Below are positions 13,701 through 26,689 of a stretch of DNA of 64,000 nt, piece after piece; the stretch's first letter is position 1; every line of letters starts with the position of its first letter. The notes under the pieces are model-generated. The model was not told where the DNA came from. It made no database searches and saw nothing but the letters and a program-made list of their open reading frames with translations. Source of the stretch: Nymphaea colorata (taxonomy: Eukaryota; Streptophyta; Magnoliopsida; Nymphaeales; Nymphaeaceae); assembly GCF_008831285.2 (NCBI RefSeq), contig NC_045149.1, forward strand, positions 8,830,417 through 8,894,416, written 5' to 3'. Made by a program: the position numbers and the translations under genes.

Positions 13701-14088
13701 CAAAGGGTTCGTTCATCAAACGAATCCCGAAAGTCATGGATCTGCAAACACTCACACACACACTCTCTCTCTCTCTCTCCCTCTCTGTATATCTAGGAAG
13801 AGTTGGACTACGTGATAAAATTTCCAGCGTCTTAGATATGGAAAATATCATTTTTGGACCTTCCTTTTGGTTAAAATTTCACAAATGGTATCACCTTTTG
13901 CAATTTTCCTCACAAACGGTCCACTCGTTCCAAGTAAATTGTCAAATAAGGGTCTAGTTAGACAAGCCTTCGAAGCGTTGACAAATCATTAACGTAGGCA
14001 CTAGCATAGGTCGGTCCTACTATTGTGCAAATAAGCAGTTTTTTTGAGACTGCGAGGGCAACTGCTCACACATGCTCGCATGTGGTTA
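10721..14088. other. Intergenic, no recognisable gene
   Basis: This is AT-rich DNA upstream of SGR6. Short open frames exist at 11565-11377 (minus) and 12564-12761 (plus, translation including NPYAVVVRNEQAFLIDAGYC). They have no splice-linked continuation and match no family I can name. They could be remnants of a degraded element. A short (CT)n run lies near 13760. Confidence 0.5.
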
Positions 14089-14596
14089 GGAGTGAACACC
14101 AGCCGAGTTGAGTCTGAGTTCCGCCAGCTCGAACTCAGTTCGACTAATGAAATATCGAGCTCGACTCAGCTTGAGAATAGCTCGACGGATGTAGCTCGAG
14201 CTCGAATCGATTAACAAACTCATTTGAATAGAATTGATATTCATTGTTACTTATTGAGCTCGAGCGCGACTCGATTAAGGTTCAACAAACTCGTTTGAAT
14301 AGTTTGTTTGAATAGAATTGATATTCATCGTTACTTGTTGAGCTTGACCGCGACTCAATTAAGGCTCGACAAACTCGCTTGAATAGAATTGATATTTATC
14401 GTTAAGTGTTGAGCTCGAGCTCGACTCGATTAAGGCTTGAGTTCGACTCAGCAGTTACGTGTTGAGATCGAACTCAGCTCGATTATTTGAACGAGTCGAC
14501 TCATGAACTCGAGATCGACTTGTTAAGCAAATGACTAAGCTCAAACTCGTTCACAAGCCAAGCTTTAACGAGTCGAACTTGCTTGTTGTTCACCCC
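14089..14596. repeat. GAGCTCGA-rich terminal-inverted-repeat element with internal minisatellite
   Basis: The ends read GGAGTGAACA and TGTTCACCCC, a short inverted pair. The body is dense in GAGCTCGA/CTCGACTCGATTAA words. About 14210-14445 holds three tandem units of roughly 71-86 bp (CAAACTCNTTTGAATAGAAT...CGACTCGATTAAGG); the middle one has an extra 15 bp. Non-autonomous and non-coding. A related end, GTTGTTCACCCCTAC, occurs at 26705-26719. Confidence 0.7.
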
Positions 14597-16600
14597 GGCT
14601 AAGCTCCAGTTAAGACGATTTGAGACTTGAATGCAAATGGATTTGCGTTGGGACAGCCGGTAAGACATGTTTGAATTGGATCCTATAAAGACAATTAGGA
14701 TCGAACAAAAACTACAGTTTAAGACATCCGGGTCCAACAAGATGGTGCCAGACTACGGTGTGTGCCAGTGAGGATAAGAGAAGACATTAATGCGTGGTAC
14801 ACAATACCAAACAGATGAATTAATGAGCTACGTAGATGGGTGCATCCCATATTGTTCAAATATATTCCTCTCCATTGAAGAAGACAAGGAGGTTGTTGTT
14901 CCAGCATACATTCAATTATGTAAGAAGCATTGCCAGACCTTGTGCCGAGGGGGCCATAGTGACTCGGAGACTCGTTAGAGGGAGGTGAGGTGGTGAAGCG
15001 AATTATGGACTAAAGATTGGACAGACACATGTGACAAGACCAGGCAACATGGTCCTTGGCCAAATGGTGGCTAGTCATGCTCGACCATTGATTAGAAGGG
15101 GCAGAGCCAAAAATATTTTATAAAAGGGGCAGAATTATAGTTTCAAAATCTTCATAGTAGTTCAAATATAATTTTTCAAAATTTTTATATAAAATAAATA
15201 TTTTTTTTTAAATTTACATGTAAATTTCAAAACAAATTGAGAGGCCATGATAGATTGTTAATGACACAGTGGCTGCAAATTAACACATGTGGCCAAGCAA
15301 AAGTCATGCTTATGAGTAGGAGCATTGATGCAGGGCATGGATGCAAAGGCATCACTTATGATACTGAAATAAGAATCTTGGCGACAAGTATCACAATTTT
15401 TTTTAAAAAATATCGCGATATTAATGAAAAAAAGACAAACGGAAACAACCCCAAAAAAATGTATCTTAAAAAGTGAAACATACATTTATCATGTTTTTTT
15501 TTTCATCTGTATTCCTTTTTTGTTTTTCCTTTTTAAGGTTAGTGACCTCACGAATTCATCTTTAAACTTAAATTAAATTATTGATTATCATTCTGATCAT
15601 CATTAAGACGTTATTTTTGTCAGTTTATCTATCTTTTCTAATGGCTTCTTATTACTTTCTCACTCATTAGATTTTATCTCATTTTTAAGTTTTTTTTCAT
15701 TTTTGAAAAATTTATCGAGATTTTCTCAAATTTTTCTTGACTAAAATAACATTGCTGAAATTAGTGAATGATCATAAGAGTATATGTCATGTGGAGGCGT
15801 GACTGATGAGCATTGGCAATGACAGTAGCCCACCTTGGGTTCTTAGAGATTAGGTTTTGGAAGGTAGATAAGTTACATGGAGGAAAATTTGACTTGGTTC
15901 AACATACCACTGAAGCAACTATACAAGAGGCACCTCACTAATGTAGCCATAGAAAGATGCAGAGTTGGTTGTGTCTCGACTAAGAAAGCTCTGTATCCTA
16001 ACTAATTTTGTTGGCATCGATTTGATCAGCTGCTCCAGAGCTGGATAATTGGCACCCAATTTGAGAGTGGTTTTCTTGTTTGTTCGAAGCATAGCCACAG
16101 AAAATGCGTATTACTAAAAAAAAAATGCATTTAAAATGTTAAAAACTAGTTAGCCTAACAAAATGTGGGAAAAAAACACATTTTTTTAAACTTCAAAAAT
16201 GAAAAAAAAAACACACATTTTCTTAACTTTTTCTCCTTTTTTCCTTTTTTTCATATTTTTCACATTTTTCTTTCGCGTTTTGGCAGCTTTTAGTTACAAA
16301 TTTTTTTCCCACATTTTCTGCATTGTATTTCTAAGAGTTTGGCCACCTTTCTTTTCCTTGTTGAAAGACCAATTGTTTTGAAATTTGAAGAAATTCTTCC
16401 GTTCTTCTCCGTCAAAAACAACTTTGCCGAAGAATCTCATGAATAGGGATTTTCATCTAACCCCTATTATGAAAGCATAAAAGAAATGATTATGTCCACA
16501 ACTTCAAAGCCATCTGTGATGATTTGGAACCAGTTGGTCTTGATGCAAGTTAAGAACCAGTTGTCATGTTCATTTTCAAACCCCTAATGTACCTTCTTAT
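14597..16600. other. Intergenic, no recognisable gene
   Basis: AT-rich, with long A and T runs at 15410-15720 and 16110-16320. About 15090-15225 (GGGGCAGAGCC, then AT-rich) resembles the interior of the element at 16601. No coding signal is convincing. Confidence 0.5.
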
Positions 16601-16781
16601 CAGTGGCGGAGCAAGGAATTTTGGGCTGATGGGACACTAATTAAAAAAACCTTAGATCCTAAGATTTACCACTATATATAAATGATCGATTTTTTTTAAA
16701 GCACCAATATGAAAATAAAGATTTTTTGTGAAGTTGGTGTGAGCAATTGCCCTCACCTGCTTATATGTGGCTCCGCCACTG
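16601..16781. mobile_element. MITE with CAGTGGCGGAGC terminal inverted repeats
   Basis: It starts CAGTGGCGGAGCAAGG and ends TGGCTCCGCCACTG, a near-perfect inverted pair around a 181 bp AT-rich, non-coding body. The TIR type is common among hAT-like non-autonomous plant elements. Flanking 8-mers (CTTCTTAT, CTTCACCC) match only partly. Confidence 0.75.
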
Positions 16782-17375
16782 CTTCACCCCAATACATTGT
16801 TTCACTTCTTTGAAGCTTAGAAGTTGAGTGAAGATTCATGACTTCCATACTCAATCTCCAGGTCAGCTTATCACTATTACCATGGCCCTAACATGGGAGT
16901 ATGGCTCTCAATCTAGAGGGTGTGGTTTTGCCTCGTATGGATGTGGCAGTTGTCAAAAACTCAAAACAACTATGGCAATTCTAGAATCAAAAGAAAAAAA
17001 AAAATTAAATGAGGTGATCATTGTCATATTTCCATAAAGGAGAATCATGATGCTAGCAAATGCTTCAGTCAATTCAATCATGTTTCTCAACTTGAAAATG
17101 CAAGTCATGCTGTTTCAGGTGAGCAAGATGAATATTTCATCCTACAGCTTGTTTAAAAGCCAAAGCTTTCACCATTTCCCCTATCTTTTCAAGCTAATAT
17201 GTCTGCTGTTGGTGTCTCTGGGTGGCACATTTACTATGCTTCAATTTCCATCTTGGTGGAATACATAGAGTTGATGTTACAAGAGCTCGAAACAGAAGCA
17301 GACTGCCTACCAGCTCTTGCCTCGTCCGATGAACCAAACCCATCGGGGATGGAGATGCACCTCATGCTCTTGTTA

Positions 17376-17654
17376 AGGGGTGTTTGGGTGCACACCCAAA
17401 AATGTGTTTTGGTGGGAACGCTTTTTTAACCTGCTTGGGTGCCATGCAAACAGGGTTTTAGAAAAATTGGTTTATTTTCATGAGAAACTGAAAAAGCTGC
17501 CGCCCCCAAGGTTATTCACTCAAAACCAATTTTTGCCTGCCCGCCGAATCTTTTAAACGCCGAAACATAAAGATGATGTTTTTCAAAACTCATTAAGAAA
17601 ATCATTTTTACAAAACCAAAAAATCCTTTTTTTCAATGTGCCATCCAAACACTA
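17376..17654. mobile_element. Probable MITE with GTGTTTGG(G/A)TG termini
   Basis: The left end GGGTGTTTGGGTG and right end CCATCCAAACACT are imperfect inverted repeats around ~280 bp of AT-rich, non-coding DNA. The target duplication is unclear, so boundaries are approximate. Confidence 0.5.
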
Positions 17655-18210
17655 CATAATTCCTTATTCATCATTCAGTAATCCTTGGAAGTAGAAATAT
17701 TATTCTCATAACAGCCATTGCAGATGCCACTGTCCCCCAGCAATTTCTTTGAAACCTGTGTTTTGTGTCCCTCAACTCAGAAAGAATCTCTTCTCTGTGA
17801 GCCAACTCACACATGATTTGCCATATATTTTTGAATACACCTGGGCTGGTTTTGTTTTAAAGGATAGTAGGGCAGGAAGAACATGGCAAGGGGCAGTGAT
17901 TAAGCATAACTTTATTACACCATGAACATCAATGGGCGACATTACGCGAATAATTTCTCTTCTTGTTCCAGTTTTGTTCCCAAGCATAAGTGGAATGTGT
18001 GGCCATGGGTATAAGTTCATTGATGCTTAAGGATGTTGATTCTATTAGTTCTTGTAATTAATTGTTTTTGAGTTTTTGTTTAAGCGGGAAAAAGATGCAA
18101 ATTGCCTTTCATTGATGGTAACAATAAATCTTTGGAAGTTCATAAAAGTAATCTACAAAGAAATATTGCTGTGTATTGCACAATTTGACTTTACATAGCT
18201 CTATCCTTTA

Positions 18211-18975
18211 GGGCCCGTTTGATGGGCAGGAAATCTACTGTAGCAAAGGGAATTTATTTTAAATTTTTAAACATTTTTCCAATCCATCAAACATGGAAAA
18301 AAATTTTGGACTGTTGGAGGTGATTTCGAAAATATATTTTCGGAAAAATTTTTCCAAACAGAGGGGTGGAAAAAATTTTCCAGAAATTTTTTTTTGATCG
18401 TTGAAGGAAGGAGGAAGAATGAACAGGGAGGAAGAATGGACAGGGAGGAAGAAGGGAAGGACAAGAAGAAAGGAAGGGAAGGAAGGAGGAGGAGGGAGGA
18501 AAGAAGAAGGGAAGGAGGGAGGAGGAAGAAGGGAAGGAAGGAGGAGGAGGGAGGAAAGAAGAAGGGAAGAAAGGGGAAAGAAGAAGAAGGGAAGAAAGGG
18601 AAAAGAGGAAGAGCGGAACGAAGGGGAAAGAGGAAGAAGGGAAGAAAGGGGAAAGAGGAAGAACGAAGGGGAAAGAGGAAGAAGGGAAGAAATGAGAAAG
18701 AGGAAGATTCCACCGATTCCAATTTTTTTTTCATCTCCATTCCAATTTCACGCACAGCACCTCTTGCCCCTTCCTTCTTCCTCTTTTCCCTTCGTTTCCA
18801 CCGATTCCAATTTTTTTTCATCAAACAAGAATTTTTTTTCCAGAAAAACAATTCCTATATAACAAACACAAGGTGGTTTTGGAAATATGAAATTTTATTT
18901 CCTATTCATCAATTCCAGAAATTTATTTCTGAAAATTTTTTTCCATTTCCATATTTCCAGCCATCAAACGGCCCC
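18211..18975. mobile_element. PIF/Harbinger-type MITE carrying a ~320 bp purine tract
   Basis: Terminal inverted repeats are GGGCCCGTTTGATGG and CCATCAAACGGCCCC. The flanking TTA trinucleotide (18208-18210 and 18976-18978) is the target duplication typical of PIF/Harbinger. The interior at about 18400-18716 is almost pure A/G on the plus strand (GGAAGA/GGAGGA units), which produces false 150-210 aa Lys/Glu/Arg or Ser/Phe/Pro open frames. The outer parts contain AATTTTTTTCC/GGAAAAAATT inverted words. Confidence 0.85.
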
Positions 18976-19826
18976 TTAGGAAAAAGTCTGACTTTTTATA
19001 TAATTTTTATATTTTCAAATATTTGTTAAACTACAATTTAATAGAAGATTCAAATTTCTTTGAAAGTGATGAGGGTGTGAGTCGATTAATGGACAATTCG
19101 TTTCACATTTGGCTGAACACCTCATAAGACCCCCAATCATCTTGTTCAAAGTCACCAGCAGAAAATGGACAAAGCAAAGGGTAATTAACATGCATGGAAC
19201 ATAACCAAATTGGGCTTAACTGTCATGCTTCATGCAAATCTTCCAAAATATTTTTGGTTGAAGCTTTTCCTATGCAAATTTTCTTGTAGATAAATAGAAT
19301 TTGGATTTCCCATATTTCCAACTTTGTCAACAATATCTGGATTATTCGAGTGCGGGATATTAGAAAGTCGCAGTTTCCCATACTCAAATTTGATTCTAAG
19401 TCCCTCTTCGTGTGCTTTTACCGGAGACAACCTTCATTATAAAGGATATGGATTCTACCATCCTCACAATCAAACTTGTTTGCATGATGTGTCCAAGTAG
19501 TTTTTGATGAAATTATTCCCTCAAAGACCTGGGTCCTTTCACAAACATTCTGAAATGGCGATGATTTCTAGTTAACTTTGGAAACTGCTTAAGAAAGGCA
19601 ACAAGTTATTGATTCATCCCTCTAATTCCACATCCTCGTATGGACGCTTATGATACTTTTCTTATGGATGCTTCAGTCAGACGTAGCGCTACCTTCCACC
19701 GGTAAAGCCCGTTTACAGGCCCCTTCTTTGAACATCTTTCATCCTCCAAACTAAGAAATTAAAGCTTCTTCCAGGCAACCGACAACTTGAAAAGTTCGTG
19801 ATAAGAGTATTTTTTATGTTTGGGAT
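18976..19826. other. Intergenic, nothing recognised
   Basis: AT-rich sequence without a credible coding region, RNA gene or repeat boundary. Confidence 0.4.
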
Positions 19827-20247
19827 TAGTGGTGTGAATGAATTGGATTCGAATCGGATATACTCCTAACCATATCTGTTTTTTTTTTTATATATATTTA
19901 CATATTCGGATTTGAATGCGAATAAAGAATAAAGAAAAGTCCTATTCGAATCTGAACCCAAAATCTGATTTCACAATAGAATTCAATTTTTACATTCATA
20001 TCTGAATCCAAATCTGAATTTTGAACCGAATTTTGCCAATTTTTCAAAATATAAAGGCATTAGATATAAGATATTTGTCTAAAAAAAAATCTGATCTAAA
20101 TCCATATCCGAATCTTATCGGATCTCATTTCCTAAATCTGAATGTGATCCGATTTCTTAACCTGATATAATTTTTTTTTTCATATCTAATTTTTTCAGAT
20201 CTGTTCAGTCGGATATCCAATTCAAATTGGATATATTGACATCCCTA
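19827..20247. mobile_element. hAT-like MITE built of GGATTCGGAT-type repeats (degenerate copy)
   Basis: The body is full of ATCCGAATC/GGATTTGAAT words, and the right end TATTGACATCCCTA matches the better-preserved copy at 35202-35588. The left end is diverged (TAGTGGTGTGAAT). Non-coding. Confidence 0.6.
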
Positions 20248-21507
20248 CTTGGAGTGAAGATGGCATTTCTACTTCTTCCACAGTGAACAATGACCATAGG
20301 ATTGACATTTAGGGGTGCATCCCCGGCCAACTGCCATGACTTGGTCCCAGGCCCAGGCCCAAGCCCTAAAATTGGGTGCTGGGTAGGTCCCAGTCAGCCC
20401 ACTAACTTACTTTTAATATTAATTTATTTAAAAATGTAATTATACATTTTTATGCCTCACCTGTTTGATCAATTGCAAGTGTTCGATTGTTCAGGATTTC
20501 AGGTGAAAGTTGTGACCCCTGAGCAATATGTAACGACTGACTCAGGGTGGACATTGTGGCTGGAAAAGGTGATTGCCCAAAGGTGATTCCCCTATTTACT
20601 GCATTTCTTGTTATATAAGACATGGCAGGGAAATAAGCCTGAGCATTGATAGAAATGGAAGTTGATTATTGATCGCCCTGGTTTTGGTAACTCTTGCATG
20701 ATGGATAAAATGCAAAAACATGTTAATGGCAACCAGAAATAGCAAATTTGGCAAAAATTAGCTGAAATTTAAGTCACAAGATGAAGTGCACTTGACAACA
20801 TATTCAGAGAAAGGCAATAGAACACTTGAAAAGATTCTTGTATGAGTTATGAACGTACAAACAGAAGAATACGCTCAAAGAAGCAAGCAAGCTAGATTTC
20901 CTACTCCTAAAGTAGAGTTGAAAATTGCATTTGATCAGATGTGCCTTTTTCCTGCTGAGGAATTCATTTCAAGATTTACATTACATCCCTCTTGTGGTAA
21001 AAAACATAGCCGCACATTTCAAATGCATGTCATTTTTCACACAAAAGAAAGTAAGAGGAGATGAAGCTCCCTTTTTTTCATGGTTTCATGAATCTCATAT
21101 CTGTATTTTCATTTTCTAGGGTGTTTATGTCCAAATATGCATGTAGATGCCACTAAAGTGCTTTTCTCCATCATATCCATTATTGGAGAGCCTGTGATGC
21201 CTGATGTCAAGTTTTGTGGAAGCGCTGTCCATTTCTATGATTCCAATTTATTCTGTACTTGACTCAGAAATATTGTTCAAAGAGGACGAGTTATTACTCA
21301 AGTGCAGAAATAATGTCCTACCATGGCTAGGACATGGCAACAGTAATAATTGTAACTTGTCCCTGTTTGGTTTGGCTTTTGTAAATTTTTGTTGGTGTAG
21401 TGTAGAGGATAAATGCATTCTCATCTTTGCAGTTTGCAACATCTGCGGGACAAATCACAGTGATCGATGGCTGAGACAAATGTATCATAACATTTTCTAC
21501 ATGGCAG
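20248..21507. other. Intergenic, with a GGCCCAGGCCC-rich patch and flank of the FKBP pseudogene
   Basis: About 20310-20400 is rich in CCCAGGCCCAAGCCC words, as at 26720-26990 and 56140-56460. The rest is ordinary. I looked here for upstream FKBP20-2 exons (transit peptide and pre-domain exons) and could not find them. Confidence 0.45.
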
Positions 21508-22775
21508 GTGATATTTCATTACATTGGCTATAATGAATCAGGTCGACGGATTGATAGCACTTATGCCCAGGGGTCTCCTGCCAGGATCCGGTTAAGCACT
21601 AATGCCTTGTTCCAGGTTAGATGAAACCAGAGTCTTTAAGTTGGTGACTGCGTCATGCTTGTATTAGTAACTTATGACTTTGATTTGGTCATTTTGTGGA
21701 TAAAAATATGAATTTCAGGGTGTGAGGAAGGTCTGAAAGAGATGAGGCCTGGTGGTAAGCGAAGGTTAATCATTCCTAAAGAGCTCGCTCCTACAGTGAT
21801 TCTTGTTTTCTTTGAATTTTGACATTTTTTTTTAATGTTTCTAGTTACGCTTTTCTTCTCCCACTGGTTTTCATGAATTTACATCTGTTCCACCATAGTG
21901 CCATACTCCAGCATTAAGCATCTCAAATGTCTTTATTTTCGTTACACACATTATTGTATGTAAACAGTGGGCCACATTCCTTAAAAGGCTATATTCTTCT
22001 GGAATTTGTGAAAAGAGGCAATAAGCTGTACTCCCGATTTCTGCTTCCATTTTGCCTGTCAATTTAACTTTCTTCAATTGCTTGAGATTGAGGGCGACTG
22101 ACAGCAGATATCCTGTCTACATTAACAATTTGTTGTCTTTATTTGGTGTTAGTGTTAATTTCGCTTGATATTCTTTTGTTATATGTCATTGCCCATTTCC
22201 AAGAATTATGAATCTGACCCAAATTTGAATATGATCCATTCATAACCATCAACCACACCTGTCCATTTCTTTGATGCGTGTGAATCATTTCTGGACGTGC
22301 AACCCATTGTTTACCAACACATTTTTCAGATTTGCTTTGTCTGGTGTGATATATAAATCTGTATGGTTCGTGAAATTTCACAACGTAATCAAAATCTGCC
22401 TATCATTTCCAGGTCATGCTTTTTCTGAAACTCGTCAGATTTTACTACCTAAACCTGTCTTGTGAAACTGCAAAATGATTTGAACTTGTTTTTGTCCTCT
22501 TATAGAACCTGTTCCAAGCGTCATGGTGAAAATGCCAGACATTGCTGCTATTTAACATGTATTTAAGTGATCCTTCAATCAAGAGGTCTGGTCTTCTATT
22601 TTCATTTCTAGAAGGCTTTGTCCTATAGTCGCCTAAGACTTGTGCCTTTGCTGGTCTCAGGTTGGGCCTTATACATTCTTCAGTTCTAAACAGTTAGCTA
22701 CTCGATGTCGAGCTCCTTAGTGTGCAGAACTGTCAACGGCAGACTATAGGATTTTCCTCAAACCTTGTATGCTAA
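21508..22775 (+). pseudogene. FKBP20-2-like peptidyl-prolyl isomerase pseudogene (last three exons)
   Basis: Three exon-like blocks keep splice signals: 21508-21615 (VIFHYIGYNESGRRIDSTYA, then QGSPARIRLSTNAL), 21719-21795 (CEEGLKEMRPGGKRRLIIPK) and 22661-22775 (VGPYTFFSSKQ, then FDVELLSVQNCQRQTIGFSS, stop TAA 22773-22775). Together they form the C-terminal FKBP domain of the thylakoid-lumen immunophilin FKBP20-2 as I recognise the family. One base is missing near 21609, just before the VPGF motif (where Phe is also replaced by Cys). Two bases are missing between SSKQ and FDVELL near 22695. Each breaks the frame. Upstream exons were not found. Introns are retained, so this looks like a decayed or truncated duplicate gene, not a retrocopy. 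Sequencing error at two sites is the alternative. Confidence 0.85.
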
Positions 22776-25700
22776 TGCAACTAAGGTATCAGACGTGTGC
22801 TCTCTGCTGTGTGACGTACATGCATGCATGTATTTATAATTATATATGTACTGAAATCTCCTTGTGCTCAAAGTTCACCTACATGCATCATGTCAAACTC
22901 ATTTCAGATATTTATGAAGGCTTTTTAAGCAATGTGAGACATTAACAGGTTACAGGCTTGACGGAACTACAAATCTACAGTTAGGAGTCAGGATGTGCAA
23001 AAGAAGGTTTAAAGGATAGATTTTACGTAAATCACAAAGATGGTGCTTTCTCGGCTGAGCCTAAAAGAGATTCATGGAGGACACTCGTTCTGCAAACTGA
23101 AAGATACCGTCACTGAAGGATTTCATCGTGTTCTGGAAGTACAAGCTTTTACTGATTTGTCTGCCATAACAGTGGTTTTCATTGAGAAAGTGGCCACAGA
23201 ACTCGCATCATTTTCCTATGTTCCTATCCAGAGTTAATGACTCTCCGTAAACTAATGAAATTTTTTTCATGCCCTTTGATGAATTGAGGAAAATCCTTCG
23301 TTGCTTGATGGCACTGCCTGTTGGTGTCTTAGATATCTTAAATGAGAAGATACGGTGAAAGTAGGAAGACGCGGCCAAGACCATCAGAAGTTTCTTGGCC
23401 TCGCCTCTGAGCGTTTTCATTTATCTGCCATTTTAGAGGCATAAAGAGCTGTCTTCCTTTTTCTCCTTTTCCGTTCCTTGAAAAGGAGGTTTCTGAAATA
23501 AAAATATATCACTAACACTTATTCTTAGCATCATGGTTTCACTGATGAAGAAGGACATGAAAGGATACGAAAGCATTGTTCGTATTAAACTATATGAATC
23601 CAACTATATGAATTTGGATCAAATCCATGGAGTCATATTAAACTATATGAATTTGGATAACATCTCATGATCAGGGGAGTCGGTGGTGGCAACGGTGTAC
23701 TGTCAACTAAGTACCGTGCCCCATCATCCACTGGATTCGAACGAGGGTGTGTAAATGCACCCTTTACCCCAGTCAGCTAATGCCCAAGTAAAGATGATCC
23801 TTAAATTCTATTGTTGAAGTCACCACGGCCATAACTTCTCCTGTGGATCATCCAACAAGTAGTGGAACACGGCGAGCAATTTTGCAGTCACGCATTTCAC
23901 CAACTTTGATTTCCACCTAATCCCAACTGGAATTAATTAAAGTACATAGATATCAAGAAAAATGATTTACACAAAAATATGACCTCTACATAAAACCATT
24001 GCTATATCAAGTCTCAGCACTTATTCTCGGGAATATATATATATATATTACTGTTCATCTTCTAGCTCATGATCCTGCTAGGCCTTACCTGCAGCAACAA
24101 CATTCAACATTTCGATAAGAACATAAAAAATTTCAAGACCAATAACAAATCTGCAAATAAGATTGAAATAAGCCATAATTTAACAAATCTGAAAACAAGT
24201 TTTCCACGACATTCTCAAAGAAGCCTTAGTTGTGTAGGAACAACAGAAATAATAAAAGATAACAGCATGCATCGTAAAATATGCATGGATGAACAGACGC
24301 CCCTGCAGTAGCAGGAACCTCCTCTTACTGAATTCTAACTTCAGATGAGTGGAAGACAAGCACGCAGAAATCAACAAGCAGTCACTGATTGGGTGGAGAA
24401 CTGCACTACTTATTCCTTCTGCTAAACCTTTATCAACATACAAGCATCATTTCTTGACTGCACTATATCCCTTTCCTAAACCTTTATCAACGTACTATAT
24501 CTCTGTTGCAGCATCGTTAACGTGGTCACTGATCATGATGGCAGTGATGACATACTATACCAGTAAAGTTCAATAGGGCCAAAGCCCCAAAAGGACAAAG
24601 ATGCTCACAGCATGCAGAAAATAAGAGGAAAATGGAAGGTGGTGCTTATGGCTAGTTTCAAAAGCAGCCTTCAACATAGTGTGTAGAAGATGAGGAGTCA
24701 ATTCTGATTTTGCAGCTAAGAAAAGGGAAGCTGTTGCTATCAACTGCATGGCAAATTTATAATTATCGAAGAAGTTCTAGACAAGAAAACAGAATTTTGA
24801 TGGTGGTCTTATATTTTAAAATGGTTTTTTTATGTGGTGAAATTTCTATCAAAAACAGACAGCATCAGCTACGATTCCCCAAGAAAAAACTAGCTCTAAA
24901 AAAGAAAAATAAACACTCAATCAAACCCAAAAAATCAAACAAGTAGACTATTTTACACTACCCCCACCTGTCCAATCTCTCCCTCCTTGCACTTTAAGCT
25001 CAATAATTCAAGAATTAATTCCAAAAAAGTAGGAAAGGAAATACACCAAGAAATGAAGAAGTGAACCAATATTTACTAAGTTGAACCCTATGCTTACTAA
25101 CTTCAAGAATTAATGTCAAATCTCGTTAAATTGATATTTTTGATAAAAACCAATGAACACCATGCACCAAATTTTCAATTCATAACCAAAATCCAATAAG
25201 TGGCAAGTCCAGATGCATCCACCCTTTAATTTCTAAACAAGCACCTACTCCTGCGATCACCAAAAAATGAGAACAAAAACAAAGGGCACTAACCTAGAGC
25301 TTAAACCCACAACACGAGCAAGAACTCTACAATAGACTAATAAACACTTTAATTTTCCTCTAAGCAATATAAATGAAACATAAAATAACCAACATAATAC
25401 CGACTTTGAAATCTGTATTCTCTAAACTAAGTGGACCTGAATATGAAAAAATTTGAAAGACCGTGAAAGACGGCTACATGACTCTGACTTAAGCTGTCTA
25501 ATGCATACACTAGGAGTACTCAGATCAATCTTAATTGATAGACTAATCAATTCAGGTAAAAGATGGACCTTGCAAGTAATCTAATTTCTCACATATTGTA
25601 ATTTTTTGAAAAAGTTATTGCAAAAATTCTCTATTTTGAACATAAATGTTGCAACCACTACGCCAAATCAGATTATTTCCTGCAATAAATTAGGCTAAAC

Positions 25701-25887
25701 TGAAGGGACAACATATCTTGAAAAACAAAACAAAACAAATATCATAGGAGAAAGTCACCCAAACACCCATAGTTTTAGAATAGATTTTTTTTTTTTACAA
25801 ATCTCATTATGCCTTACCTTTCTTTTTTTCTTTTTTTTTTATTTACAAAAATTGGTACCAAAAGTACGTAGAGAAGCAAGTAATACA
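22776..25887. other. Intergenic, no recognisable gene
   Basis: AT-rich. Short open frames (for example 23040-23237 and 24069-24311) have no family match, no splice-linked partner and no repeat structure that I can see. A tandem-like echo TAAACCTTTATCAAC occurs near 24424 and 24477. Confidence 0.45.
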
Positions 25888-26441
25888 AACAATTTTTTTA
25901 GAATCATCACATCTGTTTGACAAGATTTGATCGAATTGTTGATATAGTTAAGTAGTTGCTTGTAAATAAAATACTAATATTCATGGCGGCTGATGCAAGT
26001 ACGCCTGTCGATTTCCATTTTCTGAGCAAGTTGACATTGCGAAAGTCTCTGCTAGATTCTCTAAAGAGACAAAATGAAAGTACGATATACTTGTGACTTT
26101 TGACTTGAAAGATTTTGTACTAAACCTTCTAAGATTATAAATGGTTGGGATACAACTCCAGAGTCCGTTCAAATCTGAATCCAATTAAGCAGACAGGTTT
26201 TGAAAAAAAAAAAAATCTAATAAGATAATACCAAAATTGTATAGGGTTACTTACTGAATATCGCGTAGATCAATGTCTTATTTCACTGTCATATGAATAC
26301 GCTTAGATATGGACCATATGCGCTTTTCAGATTTGAATCCAATTCTTAGTCAAATTAAACAATATCCATAGTCAGATATATGTGGACATAAAAGAGCAAA
26401 TGCACTTGACGCCCTTTATCCACTCTTAACACACACACACA

Positions 26442-26509
<68 letters not shown>

Positions 26510-26610
26510 AAAATCTACCGGCTATCTCTAGATGTGGGATGAATTATTATTATTTGTTGAAAAAACCATCACAAAAGAAATGTATTTTTAACTGCTATAG
26601 TAACGCAACA
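25888..26610. repeat. Dispersed repeat, copy 1 (with (AC)n(TA)n(GA)n)
   Basis: Closely similar, in direct orientation, to 28298-29215. Shared words include TTTTAGAATCATCACATCTG, ATTCATGGCGGCTGATG and AAGTCTCTGCTAGATTCTC. Then come AAAAGAGCAAAT, a (TA)n(GA)n tract (26445-26508), TTAAAATCNANCGGCTA and AAACCATCACAAAA. No coding capacity. Confidence 0.8.
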
Positions 26611-26689
26611 AATTGGATCTTGGGGCACGCTAATTTCCTGCATGGATGTACTACCAAGACCAATGGTGCAACTCCTTAGGAGTCGAGCT

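Noticed and set aside
18267-19029. Open frames of 150-211 residues on both strands
   Set aside because: They are low-complexity translations of the purine tract inside a Harbinger MITE. Several frames are open at once and no domain is present.
23040-23237. 65-residue open frame as a possible gene exon
   Set aside because: No conserved motif, no matching neighbouring exon, and weak codon evidence.
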